DNA of 64,000 nucleotides from Citrobacter freundii ATCC 8090 = MTCC 1658 = NBRC 12681 (GTDB lineage: Bacteria; Pseudomonadota; Gammaproteobacteria; Enterobacterales; Enterobacteriaceae): contig NZ_CP049015.1 in assembly GCF_011064845.1 (NCBI RefSeq), positions 620,001-684,000 on the forward strand, read 5' to 3'. Under the pieces are notes generated by a model. That model did not search any database. It saw only the letters and a program-made list of their open reading frames with translations, and was not told where the DNA came from. This document shows, in pieces, positions 27,956 through 37,929 of the stretch. A program made the translations under genes and the position numbers. Each line of letters begins with the position of its first letter. Within the stretch, counting starts at the first letter, position 1.

Positions 27956-29023
27956 ATGATGACCCCAGAACAAAAATTTGCCCGTTGGGTAAGGGTGAGT
28001 ATTGCCGCTTTCCTGGTAATATTCGCCTGGTTTATCGTTGCCGATATCTGGATCCCGCTAACACCGGACTCTACGGTGATGCGTGTAGTAACGCCTGTTT
28101 CCTCACGCGTATCCGGCTACGTCTCGCAGGTGCATGTGCATAACAATAGCCAGGTGAAAAAGGGCGATTTGCTGTACGAACTGGATCCGACGCCGTTTAT
28201 CAATAAGGTCGAGGCTGCGCAAATCGCCCTTGAGCAGGCAAAGCTGAGCAACCAACAGCTGGATGCGCAGATCGCCTCTGTGCGTGCCAACCTGCGCACC
28301 GCGCAATTCAACGCCCGGAACGACAAGACCACCTTTGACCGCTATCAGCGCCTGAGCGCCATGCAGAACGTGTCGCAAGCCGATCTCGACAAGGTGCGCA
28401 CCGCCTGGCAAACCAGCGAGCAGTCGGTGTCGGCGCTCAATGCCAGTATTCAGAACCTGCTGATCCAACGGGGCGAGCGCGATGAAAACCGCAACGTGAC
28501 GCTGCAAAAATACCGTAACGCGCTGGAAGAGGCGCAACTGAACCTCGGCTGGAGCAAAGTGTATGCACAGACCGACGGCACGGTGAGCAATCTCCAGCTT
28601 AGTCCCGGACTTTATGCCACTGCCGCCACGCCATTGCTGGCGCTGGTCAGCCACCAGACCGATATCGTGGCCGACTTTCGCGAGAAAAGCCTGCGCCACA
28701 CCCGGGTGGATACCGATGCCGCCGTAGTGTTCGACGCCATGCCGGGCAAGGTTTTCTCTGCTCGCGTTACCAGCAGCGATGCCGGTATTCTGGCAGGTCA
28801 GGAGCAGGTTAACGGCCAGCTGTCGCAACCGGAACAGTCTACCCGCTGGGTGCGCGATGCCCAGCGTATGCGTATTCACGTCGCGCTGAACGAACCGCTC
28901 GACACGCCGTTGCCGACCGGGGCACGCGCCACAGTGCAGTTGTATAACAGCGAAGGGATGTTCGCCCGCACCTTTGCCGGAGCGCAGATCCATCTCGTTA
29001 GCTGGCTGCATTATGTCTATTAA
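27956..29023 (+). CDS. HlyD/EmrA-type membrane-fusion (periplasmic adaptor) protein
   Basis: 355 aa with one N-terminal membrane helix (VSIAAFLVIFAWFIVADIWIP), a lipoyl/barrel-sandwich half-motif (VSSRVSGYVSQVHVHNNSQVKKGDLLYELDP), a helical hairpin (residues about 85-190), and the second lipoyl half YAQTDGTVSNLQLSPGLYATAATPL. It links an inner-membrane pump to an outer-membrane channel. It overlaps the DUF2955 gene by 11 bp, indicating that the two act together. Confidence 0.9.
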   Translation: MMTPEQKFARWVRVSIAAFLVIFAWFIVADIWIPLTPDSTVMRVVTPVSSRVSGYVSQVHVHNNSQVKKGDLLYELDPTPFINKVEAAQIALEQAKLSNQQLDAQIASVRANLRTAQFNARNDKTTFDRYQRLSAMQNVSQADLDKVRTAWQTSEQSVSALNASIQNLLIQRGERDENRNVTLQKYRNALEEAQLNLGWSKVYAQTDGTVSNLQLSPGLYATAATPLLALVSHQTDIVADFREKSLRHTRVDTDAAVVFDAMPGKVFSARVTSSDAGILAGQEQVNGQLSQPEQSTRWVRDAQRMRIHVALNEPLDTPLPTGARATVQLYNSEGMFARTFAGAQIHLVSWLHYVY

Positions 29024-30077
29024 CACCCTGGCTCACGTCTTTACGCCGCACGGGAATATTGTCTACACCGCCAATGATTTTCGCCAGACCCTGCGTATCT
29101 CGGTTGCCGGGACAATCGCGCTGAGTATCTCGACCTTTTATAACGTGCAGTACGGCGTGTTCTTTGTGGTTTATCCGCTGATGCTGCTGTCGCTGGTACC
29201 GGTGTTCAACCGCCATGTGGCCAAACAGTTTGTGTTCAGCGCGGCGGTGAATTGCGTCGAAATGGTGCTGATTGTCGGCTATCTCTCACAATGGCCGCTG
29301 ATTATGACGCTGGTGGTATTTGGCCTGTACGTGATGCGTTTTCGTTTGATGAGCAAAGGACCGCTGTTTCTGTTCGGCTCAATGGGCGTGGTGTGCCAGA
29401 GCACGATGCTCAATTTTATGAGCTATCCCACCACCAACTGGCATACGCTGATGTTCTCCAATATGGAAGCCTGCGTCATGGCGGTGGCGCTAAGCGCGTT
29501 GCTGCATTATCTGATCCCGGACGTGGAACCCCGCCAGCCGCCGCCGCGCATTGAGAAAGATGACGCCCGGGTTCGCCACGAGTCGCTGCTTTCTGGTTCG
29601 GTGGCGACAATGATTTTTGTGGTCTTTCAGATTTGCGACTTGAGCGATTCGCTGTCGGCGCTGATGGCGGGCATTTTGATCCTGTTTCCGATGCATTATC
29701 GCGGCGCGGTGTTGAGCTCTCTCTGGCGCGTGGTCGGCGTGGTGCTGGCCTGCCTGTATATTCTGCTGGTGCAACTGCTTATCTATGATTTCAGCAACCA
29801 TATGCTGTTGATGATGCCGCTGATTGGCCTTGGACTGGCGTTCAGCGCCCGCCTGCACGTGATGGAAAAAGTCGGTGCGGGCGTGGGTTTTGCCAGTATC
29901 ACCACCATCGGCATTATGTTCGGCCAGAACCTGCATCCGGATCAGGACCTGGTGTTCAGCGATCTCTATCGCATCACTTCCGTTACCGTCGCGCTGCTGG
30001 CCACGTTAACGATGGTATTTCTGGTGCACCGCGTTTTGAACTGCTTTGCGGCGACACGATTTGTGATCACCGAGTGA
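29013..30077 (+). CDS. DUF2955 inner-membrane protein, probable efflux pump subunit (AaeB/FUSC-like)
   Basis: 354 aa from the ATG at 29013 inside the end of the HlyD gene. About nine to ten hydrophobic helices in two sets separated by a soluble stretch (DVEPRQPPPRIEKDDARVRHE near 170-190), resembling aromatic-acid exporter (FUSC/AaeB) halves. Together with MarR and HlyD proteins it forms a predicted export system of unknown substrate. Family DUF2955 has no firm biochemistry that I know of. Confidence 0.82.
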   Translation: MSINTLAHVFTPHGNIVYTANDFRQTLRISVAGTIALSISTFYNVQYGVFFVVYPLMLLSLVPVFNRHVAKQFVFSAAVNCVEMVLIVGYLSQWPLIMTLVVFGLYVMRFRLMSKGPLFLFGSMGVVCQSTMLNFMSYPTTNWHTLMFSNMEACVMAVALSALLHYLIPDVEPRQPPPRIEKDDARVRHESLLSGSVATMIFVVFQICDLSDSLSALMAGILILFPMHYRGAVLSSLWRVVGVVLACLYILLVQLLIYDFSNHMLLMMPLIGLGLAFSARLHVMEKVGAGVGFASITTIGIMFGQNLHPDQDLVFSDLYRITSVTVALLATLTMVFLVHRVLNCFAATRFVITE

Positions 30078-30085
30078 GTGGGGGG

Positions 30086-30163
30086 CCAGTGCCGGATGGC
30101 GGCTGCGCCTTATCCGACCTACAGAAGAAGGTTTGTAGGCCCGGTAAGCGCAGCGCGCGGGGA
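30086..30163. repeat. BIME between efflux operon and symE
   Basis: GTGCCGGATGGCGGCTGCGCCTTATCCGACCTAC and the opposing TTTGTAGGCCCGGTAAGCGCAGCGCGCGG are separated by about ten bases; two inverted REP units between convergent genes. Confidence 0.85.
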
Positions 30164-30508
30164 TTATCCCTGTCTGCGTGTCTTGGCTGAAATTACGTCG
30201 ATAAACTCCTGCACCTGCTGTTGCTTACGCGCGGACAGCTTGCACACCCGACGCAGCGACTGTAATAACGCCGGTTCTTCCGGCTCCGGCAGTTTTGCCG
30301 TCAGCACAATGCAGCCTGGCATCACTCTGACATCGAATGGGGTTCCAGTGGTAAAACCGGCGGCGGCCAGCCACTGGCCTTTCATAATAATTGCCGGAAC
30401 ATGCGTGTAATCCGGATAACGACTCGCATAGCTGACGGTACCCAGACGATTATTTGCCGGGGAGACTTCTGGATCGGTGAATTCTGCAATAGAATGCGGG
30501 GTAGTCAT
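30164..30508 (-). CDS. symE: SymE, SOS-linked type I toxin-like protein
   Basis: 114 aa (E. coli 113). AbrB-like fold; in E. coli SymE is an SOS-induced protein that promotes RNA cleavage/nucleoid condensation and is held in check by the antisense RNA SymR. It aligns closely: [60 protein letters not shown]. The start at 30508 has AAGGA upstream; a longer frame is not needed. It lies downstream of hsdS as in E. coli. A LexA-like box lies 78 bp upstream. The opposite strand over 30509-30585 would be the place for a SymR homologue, not proven here. Confidence 0.9.
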   Translation of the reverse strand: MTTPHSIAEFTDPEVSPANNRLGTVSYASRYPDYTHVPAIIMKGQWLAAAGFTTGTPFDVRVMPGCIVLTAKLPEPEEPALLQSLRRVCKLSARKQQQVQEFIDVISAKTRRQG

Positions 30509-30585
30509 GATTGCTATTCCTTCGAAATAGGGATTGTGATTAGCGAGGCGCTCGTGTTGCAGCACGGGCGTCTTGCGATAAATAC

Positions 30586-30601
30586 CTGGATATATCATCA
30601 G
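30586..30601. promoter_or_regulatory. LexA-like box upstream of symE
   Basis: CTGGATATATCATCAG has the SOS-box layout CTG-N10-CAG with an AT-rich alternating centre. It matches CTGT-N8-ACAG except for one base on each inner side. E. coli symE is SOS controlled, which supports the reading. Confidence 0.45.
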
Positions 30602-30680
30602 GGAATAGAAGGAAAGTCCAGCTGAAAATGAATGAAAATAACGGCGTGGATGCGGGGATGGATTATTTCTGGTGATGGGA

Positions 30681-30706
30681 ATAAAGCGGCTATTTAGCCG
30701 CTTTAT
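30681..30706. terminator. strong hairpin between hsdS and symE
   Basis: A 12-bp perfect stem, ATAAAGCGGCTA / TAGCCGCTTTAT, with a 2-base loop. It lies 18 bp past the hsdS stop and probably ends hsd transcription and insulates symE. Confidence 0.7.
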
Positions 30707-30723
30707 TGATTTCTGTGAGCGGG

Positions 30724-32460
30724 TTAATTTATGGCGGCGTCGGTGAGGGCGTCGGCCAGGTGGAGCTGGGTTTGTTGGGCGGATTGGAGCGAGATTTTTA
30801 GGTTTTCACAGATAAAAATATATTCTCTTATTTTTGACAAGATCAAATTTTGTTGATTAAGAGGTGGTAATGGAATTGTTATACCTCTGATCTTACCTAC
30901 ACTGAGATTATATAAACCGCTGGTGGTAACAGCGAGCCGTTGCATTTCTTTAATACCAGATGGAGAGTTTAGGTATAATGCAATAAATTCTTGATGTCCG
31001 TCCATTATTCCTCGAACTCTTATCAAATGATTTTGATAAACACATTTTTCTATTGGAGCCAGCCAAATAGCACAACGACCAATTTCATCAGCACTACCAT
31101 TACCTTCAACAATTAGAATGTCATTTTTTTTCAACGACCAAAAAGTTAACTCATGAGGTTCTAGTTCGAATCTCTCAAGCTCATCAATATTAATATTGCC
31201 TCTTTGAACATTAGCAACCCGTAAATAAGGAAAATGGTTCTTAATAGGTCGTCTCTTGGGTTGTTTTTGTATTCCGCCGGAAACAAACGTTAAGTCATCA
31301 ATACAGCACCATTCCCACCCATCCGGCAGCTCAAACGGTTTTTCCTCATCGCTAATCGGTGGCAACGGTTTTTGCTTTTTAATTTTCCCGTCTTTCACCA
31401 GTTGCGCTTTTTCCTGAGCAATACGTTTGAGCAGTTCAGAGGCCGGTTCATCGTTCGGATCCTGCGGCACCAATTTGCCCATCACCGCCAGTTGCAGAAT
31501 GGTCTGTTTTAAGGCGTCAATGCTGGCTTCGGTGGTAAACAGCGTGTCGAAATGCTCGCTGATACGCGCCCAGTTTTTGGCCAGTTCATCGGCGTTCTGG
31601 CTGTCGGTTAGCGTGGTTAGCAGGATTTCAACCAGCTGTTGATGGGCGTCCAGACTGGTCAGGGAGTGCTGTTCTAGTTGGTCGCAGAGAGACATAAGCC
31701 TATCTATAGTGTCGACAATACGTATTTGCTCATTTAACGGAGGAATGGGCATGAGCAAAGGCTCAATATCTGTTTTAGATACGGCAACAAAGGTTGTACC
31801 TGTGGCTAATTCCTCAAGACGTCGTTGGGATGCTTTGAGTATGTACAAAAGATATTCATGTGGTGCATCACTCAAACAACGTATTGCCGCCAATCCCCTA
31901 CCAATACAACAATGATAAGGTGATAAATTAGTTGGACCGACTGGTGCTCTAACAGAAAGTAAAACATCATTTTTTTGCGCTAGCTTTGTTGGTGATGTGC
32001 ACCAATATCTGGCGGTAGGATACTTTTTCCCAAAATCCGCTTTCCCCTGGAAAAAAGGAATCCCTTCTTCGCTTTGATTGTAATATTGTGAGGAAGGACT
32101 TTGACCCATTTCAATATAAAATGCCTCCCCTAGTCGCACCCATTCCCACCCCGCCGGCAGCTCAAACGGTTTATCTTCCTCGCTAATCTCCGGCAGCGGC
32201 TTCTGTTTCTTAATTTTCCCCTGCTTCACCAGCTCGGCCTTTTCCACCGCAATGCGTTTGAGCAGCACCGACGCCGGTTCATCGTTCGGATCCTGCGGCA
32301 CCAGCTTGCCGCGCACCGCCAGCTCAAGAATCAGCTCGCGCAGCTTCTTAATGCCGTACAGGTCAATCTTGCCCGAGCTGCCGCGCCCTGCCGTGGAGCG
32401 GGTTTGCAGCGCCGTGGTCCAGGTATCGATGTGGTCGACAATCAGTTTTTCCACCGCCAT
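30724..32460 (-). CDS. hsdS: HsdS, type I restriction-modification specificity subunit (EcoAI-like)
   Basis: 578-aa DNA-recognition subunit that directs the HsdM/HsdR complex to a bipartite target. Two target-recognition domains lie in AT-rich segments (roughly 31690-32120 for the first and 30780-31310 for the second). Each follows a near-identical linker containing [20 protein letters not shown] and [22 protein letters not shown]. These repeats space the half-sites. The length matches type IB (EcoAI, about 589) rather than EcoKI (464). The ATG overlaps the hsdM stop (TGATG). The TRDs are so variable that the target cannot be read from sequence. Confidence 0.93.
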   Translation of the reverse strand: MAVEKLIVDHIDTWTTALQTRSTAGRGSSGKIDLYGIKKLRELILELAVRGKLVPQDPNDEPASVLLKRIAVEKAELVKQGKIKKQKPLPEISEEDKPFELPAGWEWVRLGEAFYIEMGQSPSSQYYNQSEEGIPFFQGKADFGKKYPTARYWCTSPTKLAQKNDVLLSVRAPVGPTNLSPYHCCIGRGLAAIRCLSDAPHEYLLYILKASQRRLEELATGTTFVAVSKTDIEPLLMPIPPLNEQIRIVDTIDRLMSLCDQLEQHSLTSLDAHQQLVEILLTTLTDSQNADELAKNWARISEHFDTLFTTEASIDALKQTILQLAVMGKLVPQDPNDEPASELLKRIAQEKAQLVKDGKIKKQKPLPPISDEEKPFELPDGWEWCCIDDLTFVSGGIQKQPKRRPIKNHFPYLRVANVQRGNINIDELERFELEPHELTFWSLKKNDILIVEGNGSADEIGRCAIWLAPIEKCVYQNHLIRVRGIMDGHQEFIALYLNSPSGIKEMQRLAVTTSGLYNLSVGKIRGITIPLPPLNQQNLILSKIREYIFICENLKISLQSAQQTQLHLADALTDAAIN

Positions 32461-33929
32461 CAGTTGACCTCCTTACCGGAGAGCGCCGCGCCGAGAATAT
32501 CGCGCAGCTGGTGGCGCAGGGTCTGGATCGCTTCCTGCTGTTTGGCATATTGCGCCAGCAGTTCATCCGGGTCGTGGCTGACGGTTTCCGCCTGGTGCGG
32601 GTTTTTGATATCGAGGTTAAAGTTGCGGGCAATCACCTCGTCGATGCTGACCTTCCACGCCTGCTCGTTCTCGACGCGGCTGGCGAAGCTGTCGGCCTCG
32701 TTGCCCCACCAGTCGATCTCGGCCTGGAATTCGTCAAACTTCATCGGTTTGGTTTTGCTGTAGTTCTTCACGCCCGCCGGGTACGGGTGCTCGTAGAACC
32801 AGATCGTTTTCGTCGGCTGGCCTTTGGTAAAGAACAGCAGGTTGGTTTTGATCCCGGTGTACGGGTTAAACACGCCGTTTGGCAGACGCACGATGGTGTG
32901 CAGGTTGCACTCCTCGGTGAGCAGCTTTTTGATCTTGGTTTTCACACCTTCGCCAAACAGCGTGCCGTCCGGCAGCACCACCGCCGCGCGGCCGTTTTTC
33001 GCCAGCACTTCAATAATCAATTGCAGGAACAGATCCGCCGTCTCGCGGGTCTGCATCTCTGCCGGAAAGTTCTTCTCGATGCCGTCTTCTTCGGTGCCGC
33101 CGAACGGCGGGTTGGTGACGATCACATCCAGCTGTTCATCCCACGACGACAGCGGCTTGTTGAGGGTGTTGTCGTGACGAATTTGCACCGGCACTTCGAT
33201 GCCGTGCAGCAGCATATTGGTGGTCGCCAGCAGGTGCGGGAGCTGCTTTTTCTCCACGCCGTGGATCTGCTGTTGCAGCGTCTGGTGATCGGCCACGCTC
33301 TTTACGTAGTTGTTTTTTACGTGATCGAACGCGCAGGCGAGGAAGCCGCCGGTGCCGCAGGCCGGGTCCATAATTGACTCGCCGAGCTTCGGATCAACGC
33401 GATCGACCATAAAGCGGGTGACGGCGCGCGGGGTATAAAACTCACCGGCATTACCCGCTGATTGCAGATCTTTGAGGATCTGTTCGTAAATGTCGCCGAA
33501 CAGGTGGCGTTCGCTGGCGCTGGTGAAGTCGATTTCGTTGAGCTTGTTGATCACCTGACGCAGCAGGGTGCCGTTTTTCATGTAGTTATAGGCATCGCTG
33601 AACGCCTGTCTGACCACAAAGCCGCGCGGGTTTTTATCGATGGGGGCGGTGAGGTTTTTCAGCGCCGGGAACAGGTCATCGTTGACGAACTCCAGCAGGG
33701 AATCGCCGGTAATGCCTTCGGCGTTTGCCGCCCAGGTGCGCCACAGGTAGCGCTGTGGGATCGGATACTGATAGTTATCCTGCTCCAGTTCCAGCGCCTC
33801 TTCCTGGGCGTCAAAGATTTTCAGAAACAGCAGCCAGGAGAGCTGGCCGAGGCGCTGCGCATCGCCGTCCACGCCGGCGTCTTTGCGCATAATGTCCTGT
33901 AAGGATTTGATAACTGAACTGATTGACAT
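32460..33929 (-). CDS. hsdM: HsdM, type I adenine methyltransferase subunit
   Basis: 489 aa from the ATG at 33929 (GGAA seven bases upstream), the length of EcoAI HsdM; an outer ATG at 33941 adds four residues. SAM-binding motif DPACGTGGFLACAF near residue 188 and catalytic NPPFGG near 272 (N6-adenine type). The N-terminal HsdM bundle MSISSVIKSLQDIMRKDAG is conserved. It forms the M2S1 methylase with HsdS and the restricting complex with HsdR. The operon order on this strand is hsdR-hsdM-hsdS. Confidence 0.95.
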   Translation of the reverse strand: MSISSVIKSLQDIMRKDAGVDGDAQRLGQLSWLLFLKIFDAQEEALELEQDNYQYPIPQRYLWRTWAANAEGITGDSLLEFVNDDLFPALKNLTAPIDKNPRGFVVRQAFSDAYNYMKNGTLLRQVINKLNEIDFTSASERHLFGDIYEQILKDLQSAGNAGEFYTPRAVTRFMVDRVDPKLGESIMDPACGTGGFLACAFDHVKNNYVKSVADHQTLQQQIHGVEKKQLPHLLATTNMLLHGIEVPVQIRHDNTLNKPLSSWDEQLDVIVTNPPFGGTEEDGIEKNFPAEMQTRETADLFLQLIIEVLAKNGRAAVVLPDGTLFGEGVKTKIKKLLTEECNLHTIVRLPNGVFNPYTGIKTNLLFFTKGQPTKTIWFYEHPYPAGVKNYSKTKPMKFDEFQAEIDWWGNEADSFASRVENEQAWKVSIDEVIARNFNLDIKNPHQAETVSHDPDELLAQYAKQQEAIQTLRHQLRDILGAALSGKEVN

Positions 33930-34003
33930 GATGTATTCCATGTTTCATTAACAATAAGGCCTTCTGCTACGCGGTGGCAGCAGAAGGCGCAAAAGGGGAG
34001 TGG

Positions 34004-36433
34004 TTACGCGGAGCGGGGCGGTAAGTGGTAGATTTCGCTCTCCAGCTCGCTGATGGCCTGATTATACCCGTTACGGTCGCCGAATCCGCTTTTAATGATC
34101 TCCGGCAGCGTACCCATGCTGTCGAACGGCTTGAGCTTCAGCACCTGAATACTCTCTATTTCCTGCACGCCCGCATCGGCGTATTTATCCAGCAGCGTAT
34201 TCAGTACCGCCTGCGCGGCGTCGGAGTATTTGGTGAAGTAATTGCGCTTACGCACGTTCTCCGCCCGCTCTTTGCGGGTTAACGGCGGCTGACCATACAC
34301 CACGTGGCACAGCATGTCGAACGGGTCGAGCTCTTTCCCGACCTCTTCCGCCAGCACTTCCCAGATGATCCCCTGCTGCTCCAGCTCCTTGATGATGGCC
34401 TCTTTGCGCTCGGCGTCCTGCCATTTGCGGGTGAAATCATCCAGCGAGGCGTACTCTTTGAGCAGCGTTTTGCGGGTGTAGTCTTTGAAGGATTCGGTGA
34501 CTAGCTTGCCGTCGGCGTCGTAATACTGCACGCGCTGGGCGATCACGCCGACGGCCACGCCGTTGACGTGAAACTTGCGCACTTTGTTTTCTTCGTCTTC
34601 CGGCAGCGGGCCGACATCGTCTGCACCGGTGACGGTATACGGCGCGGGATCTTCATCGGCACCGGTAACAACGTCTTCAACCTCTTCGTCGTGCTCTTCG
34701 AACTGCTCTTCAAAATCAGACTCCGGGTCGGCGATATCTTCCGGCGTGGTGTCCATCACCTTTTCCGGGATGCCGTCGAAGCGCTCGTCGGCGAACAGTT
34801 CGGTAGCCTTTTTGAAGTCGAGGATGGTGAACCATAGCTTGCCGTAGCGTTCATCAATGCGGGTGCCGCGGCCGATGATCTGCTTGAATTTGGTCATCGA
34901 CTGAATGTTTTGGTCCAGCACCACCAGTTTGCAGGTCTTTGCGTCGACGCCGGTGGTCATCAGCTCGGAAGTAGTAGCGATAACCGGATAGGCCTTTTTG
35001 GGATTAATAAAGTTATCCAGTTGGGCTTTGCCGATGTCGTCATCGCCGGTGATTTTCATCACGTACTTGTCGTTCTTCTTGACCTGCTCCGGGTTGAGAT
35101 TGACCAGCGCGCGGCGCATCCGCTCCGCGTGATCGATGTCGTTGCAGAAGATGATGGTTTTATCCATCGGGTTGGTGCGCTTGAGGTAATCGGTGATGGT
35201 TTTCGCTACCAGTTCGGTGCGCTCATCAATCACCATCGTGCGGTCAAAATCTTTCTGGTTGTAGATGCGGTCGTCGATCAGCTCGCCGTTTTTATCCGTC
35301 TGGCCTTTGGTCGGGCGCCAGCCCTGGAGATCGACGTCGATGTCAACGCGCACCACTTTGTATGGGGCAAGGAAGCCGTCTTCGATGCCTTCTTTCAGCG
35401 AGTAGATATACACCGGGTCGCCGAAGTAATCGGTGCTGGAGACTTCATGGGTCTCTTTCGGCGTGGCGGTTAAGCCAATCTGCGTGGCGGCGCTGAAGTA
35501 GTCGAGGATTTCGCGCCACGCGCTGTCTTCGGAAGCGCTGCCGCGATGGCATTCGTCAATCACAATCAGGTCAAAGAAATCCGGCGCTACCTGTTTAAAG
35601 GCTTTTTGATCTTCCTCCGGGCCGGTGATGGCCTGGTACAACGCGAGGTGGATTTCAAATGCCGGGTCGATGGTACGCCCGGTGACCTTGGTCATCGCCG
35701 TGCCAAACGGCAGGAAGTCGTTATTTTTGGTCTGATCGACCAGAATGTTGCGATCGGCGAGGAACAGGATCCGCTTCTTACTTTTCGCTTTCCATAAGCG
35801 CCAGATAATCTGGAAGGCGGTATAGGTTTTTCCCGTTCCGGTCGCCATCACCAGCAGAACGCGGTTCTGCCCGGCGGAGACGGCTTCAATGGTTTTGTTG
35901 ATGGCCTGTAGCTGGTAATAACGCGGCGCTTTGCCGCTGCCGTCGTCGTAGTAGTCCTGAGTAATCACCGGGAGCTGAGCGGCGGTGTAGCCTTTTGATA
36001 AGCAGAATTTTTGCCACAGTTCCGAGGGAGAAGGGAATTCGCCGAGGGTAATCGGTTTTTCCATTAATTCGCCGTCAGCAACCGTGGCATCACGGAAAAT
36101 AAAACCGTCGCCGTTAGTGGCAAAGACGAAAGGAACGTCCAACAGGCGCGCGTACTCGATGCCTTGCTGCATCCCTTTGCCGATTTCGTGTTTGTTGGCT
36201 TTGGCTTCAATGACCGCCAGTGGAATCCCCGGCTTGTGATACAGCACGATATCGGCAGATTTCACCGTTCTACGCGCCGCGACTTTGCCGCGCACGATGA
36301 CCTTACCGTCCCGGAGTTTGACCTCTTGTCTGATTTGCGTTGTGTCGTTCCAGCCAGCATCAAGGATGGCGGGCATAACGCGTTTGGTGATGATGTCTGC
36401 TTCCGTCAGGGTACTCAGGTTCAGGTCAGCCAT
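34004..36433 (-). CDS. hsdR: HsdR, type I restriction endonuclease/translocase subunit (EcoAI-like)
   Basis: 809 aa (EcoAI HsdR about 813; EcoKI 1188), again placing the system in type IB. The N-terminal PD-(D/E)XK nuclease ([20 protein letters not shown] near residues 60-80) is followed by an SF2 translocase with Walker [13 protein letters not shown] (about 197), Walker [10 protein letters not shown] (about 287), GLTATPKE, and motif [13 protein letters not shown]. An acidic linker ([14 protein letters not shown]) precedes the C-terminal assembly domain. All key residues are present, so the system looks active. It is 74 bp upstream of hsdM. Confidence 0.95.
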   Translation of the reverse strand: MADLNLSTLTEADIITKRVMPAILDAGWNDTTQIRQEVKLRDGKVIVRGKVAARRTVKSADIVLYHKPGIPLAVIEAKANKHEIGKGMQQGIEYARLLDVPFVFATNGDGFIFRDATVADGELMEKPITLGEFPSPSELWQKFCLSKGYTAAQLPVITQDYYDDGSGKAPRYYQLQAINKTIEAVSAGQNRVLLVMATGTGKTYTAFQIIWRLWKAKSKKRILFLADRNILVDQTKNNDFLPFGTAMTKVTGRTIDPAFEIHLALYQAITGPEEDQKAFKQVAPDFFDLIVIDECHRGSASEDSAWREILDYFSAATQIGLTATPKETHEVSSTDYFGDPVYIYSLKEGIEDGFLAPYKVVRVDIDVDLQGWRPTKGQTDKNGELIDDRIYNQKDFDRTMVIDERTELVAKTITDYLKRTNPMDKTIIFCNDIDHAERMRRALVNLNPEQVKKNDKYVMKITGDDDIGKAQLDNFINPKKAYPVIATTSELMTTGVDAKTCKLVVLDQNIQSMTKFKQIIGRGTRIDERYGKLWFTILDFKKATELFADERFDGIPEKVMDTTPEDIADPESDFEEQFEEHDEEVEDVVTGADEDPAPYTVTGADDVGPLPEDEENKVRKFHVNGVAVGVIAQRVQYYDADGKLVTESFKDYTRKTLLKEYASLDDFTRKWQDAERKEAIIKELEQQGIIWEVLAEEVGKELDPFDMLCHVVYGQPPLTRKERAENVRKRNYFTKYSDAAQAVLNTLLDKYADAGVQEIESIQVLKLKPFDSMGTLPEIIKSGFGDRNGYNQAISELESEIYHLPPRSA

Positions 36434-36528
36434 GTCCGTTCTCTACCGATAATGGGATTGCTCTGATTTTACACAATATTGTTATGCAAGCCATGAACAG
36501 AAATGGCTTTGCTACCGCGCTTTGCACG

Positions 36529-37695
36529 TTACTCAATCTCCAGCTCATCAAACAGCTGTAAATCCACGTCCAGCAGCTCGACCGCATTGCTGCGTCGAAT
36601 CCCGACGTTATTTTCAATCAACATTTCAAGCAGGCGATCGCCGTCAATCAGCGTGATAGGGGCGGCTCCCGGAAACAGTGCTGCTTCCGCGCATTTGGCG
36701 GCAAACTTGCCAGTAGTGATCAGCGTGCCGCGAATGGCTTTGTGGTAAGGCAGTGCGCCGCGTAGCTGATCGATATACGGACGCGTGATGGTGTTCTGCA
36801 TCCGTTTTACCTGCACCACTTCGGTGATGGTGGTAATGCCCACCTGTACCTGACCAATCACGTCCACGCCTTTATCGCCGGAGGCTTTGGTCACTTCAAC
36901 CTGTTCGTAGCCCATGGCTTCCAGCAATTGCCCAACAAGATGCTCAAACTTGTACGGATTCATGGTGCTGATTTGTTCGCGCAGCAGCTCTTTTTGCTGC
37001 TCGTTGTAGCGCTTCACGGCGTCCAAAAGCTCTTTACGCGGATCGCTTTTTCGTGCCGGTAGCGCTTTTCCAAGCCAGACGCGTCCGGCATCGGTGATGC
37101 GATAGCTCATGCCTTCGCGGTTCACCATCTCACGGTCGATCAGGTTATACAGGCGAGAGTAGAGTGTGCTTTTTACTGAACTGGCAGAGGCGAATTTGGA
37201 GTGCTGGTGCAAAAAGGCCTGCCATTCGGGAAGTAAATCCGCGCGACGCGACATTTCCCTGCCTGCCAGCAGTTCCAGAAGCTGCAGGATGCCTTCCTGA
37301 TCGTCTAATGAGCGCAATGTCTTTTCGTCATCATGCAGAAATTGTTGCCCACGGGGAGTGGGTTGCCAGGCATCATCTGGCGTGCTTTTCATCAGGTCAA
37401 ACTGAGGATAGTTAAGGAATAAGTAGCAGCCGTAGCTGTGGCGAGGGTTCAGAATATGGTTATCGGTATCCCAGATGCGGCGGGCGATTTCGGCATCTTC
37501 ACCTGACAAGCGCTCGCTGATCCACAGATCCGGTTCGGACCAGTCAACGGGTTGTTGCGGTGTTCCTGTTTGCTCGTGAATGGCAGTAATCATATCGCGC
37601 ACGGCTTTCAGGGAATAGCCTGAAACGGCTTTCATCATCGCTTTTACCTGGGCGTAGGTCGGAAAAAGCGGGGTAATCACTTTGTAATTTTTCAC
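36529..37695 (-). CDS. Mrr-like restriction endonuclease with a distinct N-terminal half
   Basis: 388 aa. The C-terminal third is an Mrr-type PD-(D/E)XK catalytic domain: NPYKFEHLVGQLLEAMGYEQVEVTKASGDKGVDVIG, then the catalytic QVK in TEVVQVKRMQNTITRPYIDQLRGAL and TLITTGKF. It probably cleaves modified DNA (type IV restriction). The N-terminal part (about 1-230) contains winged-helix-like stretches (SSVKSTLYSRLYNLIDREMVNREGMSYRITDAGRVWL) and is longer than and unlike E. coli Mrr (304 aa), so it may recognise a different substrate. It lies 95 bp upstream of hsdR, the mrr position in E. coli. Confidence 0.85.
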   Translation of the reverse strand: MKNYKVITPLFPTYAQVKAMMKAVSGYSLKAVRDMITAIHEQTGTPQQPVDWSEPDLWISERLSGEDAEIARRIWDTDNHILNPRHSYGCYLFLNYPQFDLMKSTPDDAWQPTPRGQQFLHDDEKTLRSLDDQEGILQLLELLAGREMSRRADLLPEWQAFLHQHSKFASASSVKSTLYSRLYNLIDREMVNREGMSYRITDAGRVWLGKALPARKSDPRKELLDAVKRYNEQQKELLREQISTMNPYKFEHLVGQLLEAMGYEQVEVTKASGDKGVDVIGQVQVGITTITEVVQVKRMQNTITRPYIDQLRGALPYHKAIRGTLITTGKFAAKCAEAALFPGAAPITLIDGDRLLEMLIENNVGIRRSNAVELLDVDLQLFDELEIE

Positions 37696-37786
37696 GTTGG
37701 TCCCTTAACGAGTGCAATGGCAATAGCTTGCCACACCAGGTGAAAAATTCCATGGGATGAATCACTTATCGGAATGAAAACTGCCT

Positions 37787-37822
37787 GTGCCGGATGGCGG
37801 CTGCGCCTTATCCGGCCTACTA
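37787..37822. repeat. single REP unit
   Basis: TGTGCCGGATGGCGGCTGCGCCTTATCCGGCCTACTA lies between the mrr-like gene and brnTA. Confidence 0.85.
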
Positions 37823-37872
37823 AAGTTCATCCTATCAACAGCAAAATGTGATGTTATTTCCAACAATTTCGC

Positions 37873-37915
37873 TATAATCATAAGATAATTGTAGATACAT
37901 TTTTGTATATACAAT
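37873..37915 (+). promoter_or_regulatory. brnTA promoter with overlapping operator
   Basis: A consensus -10 TATAAT at 37873-37878 is followed at 37888-37899 and 37904-37915 by an inverted repeat, ATTGTAGATACA / TGTATATACAAT (11 of 12 matching, 4-base spacer). BrnA antitoxins autorepress through such sites, so this is the likely BrnTA operator, placed over the transcription start. Confidence 0.65.
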
Positions 37916-37929
37916 TAGGGATGAAATAC

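Noticed and set aside
32511..33377. 288-codon ORF on the plus strand opposite hsdM
   Set aside because: Shadow of the GC-rich hsdM codons; hsdM has all its motifs and no independent signal is seen on the opposite strand.
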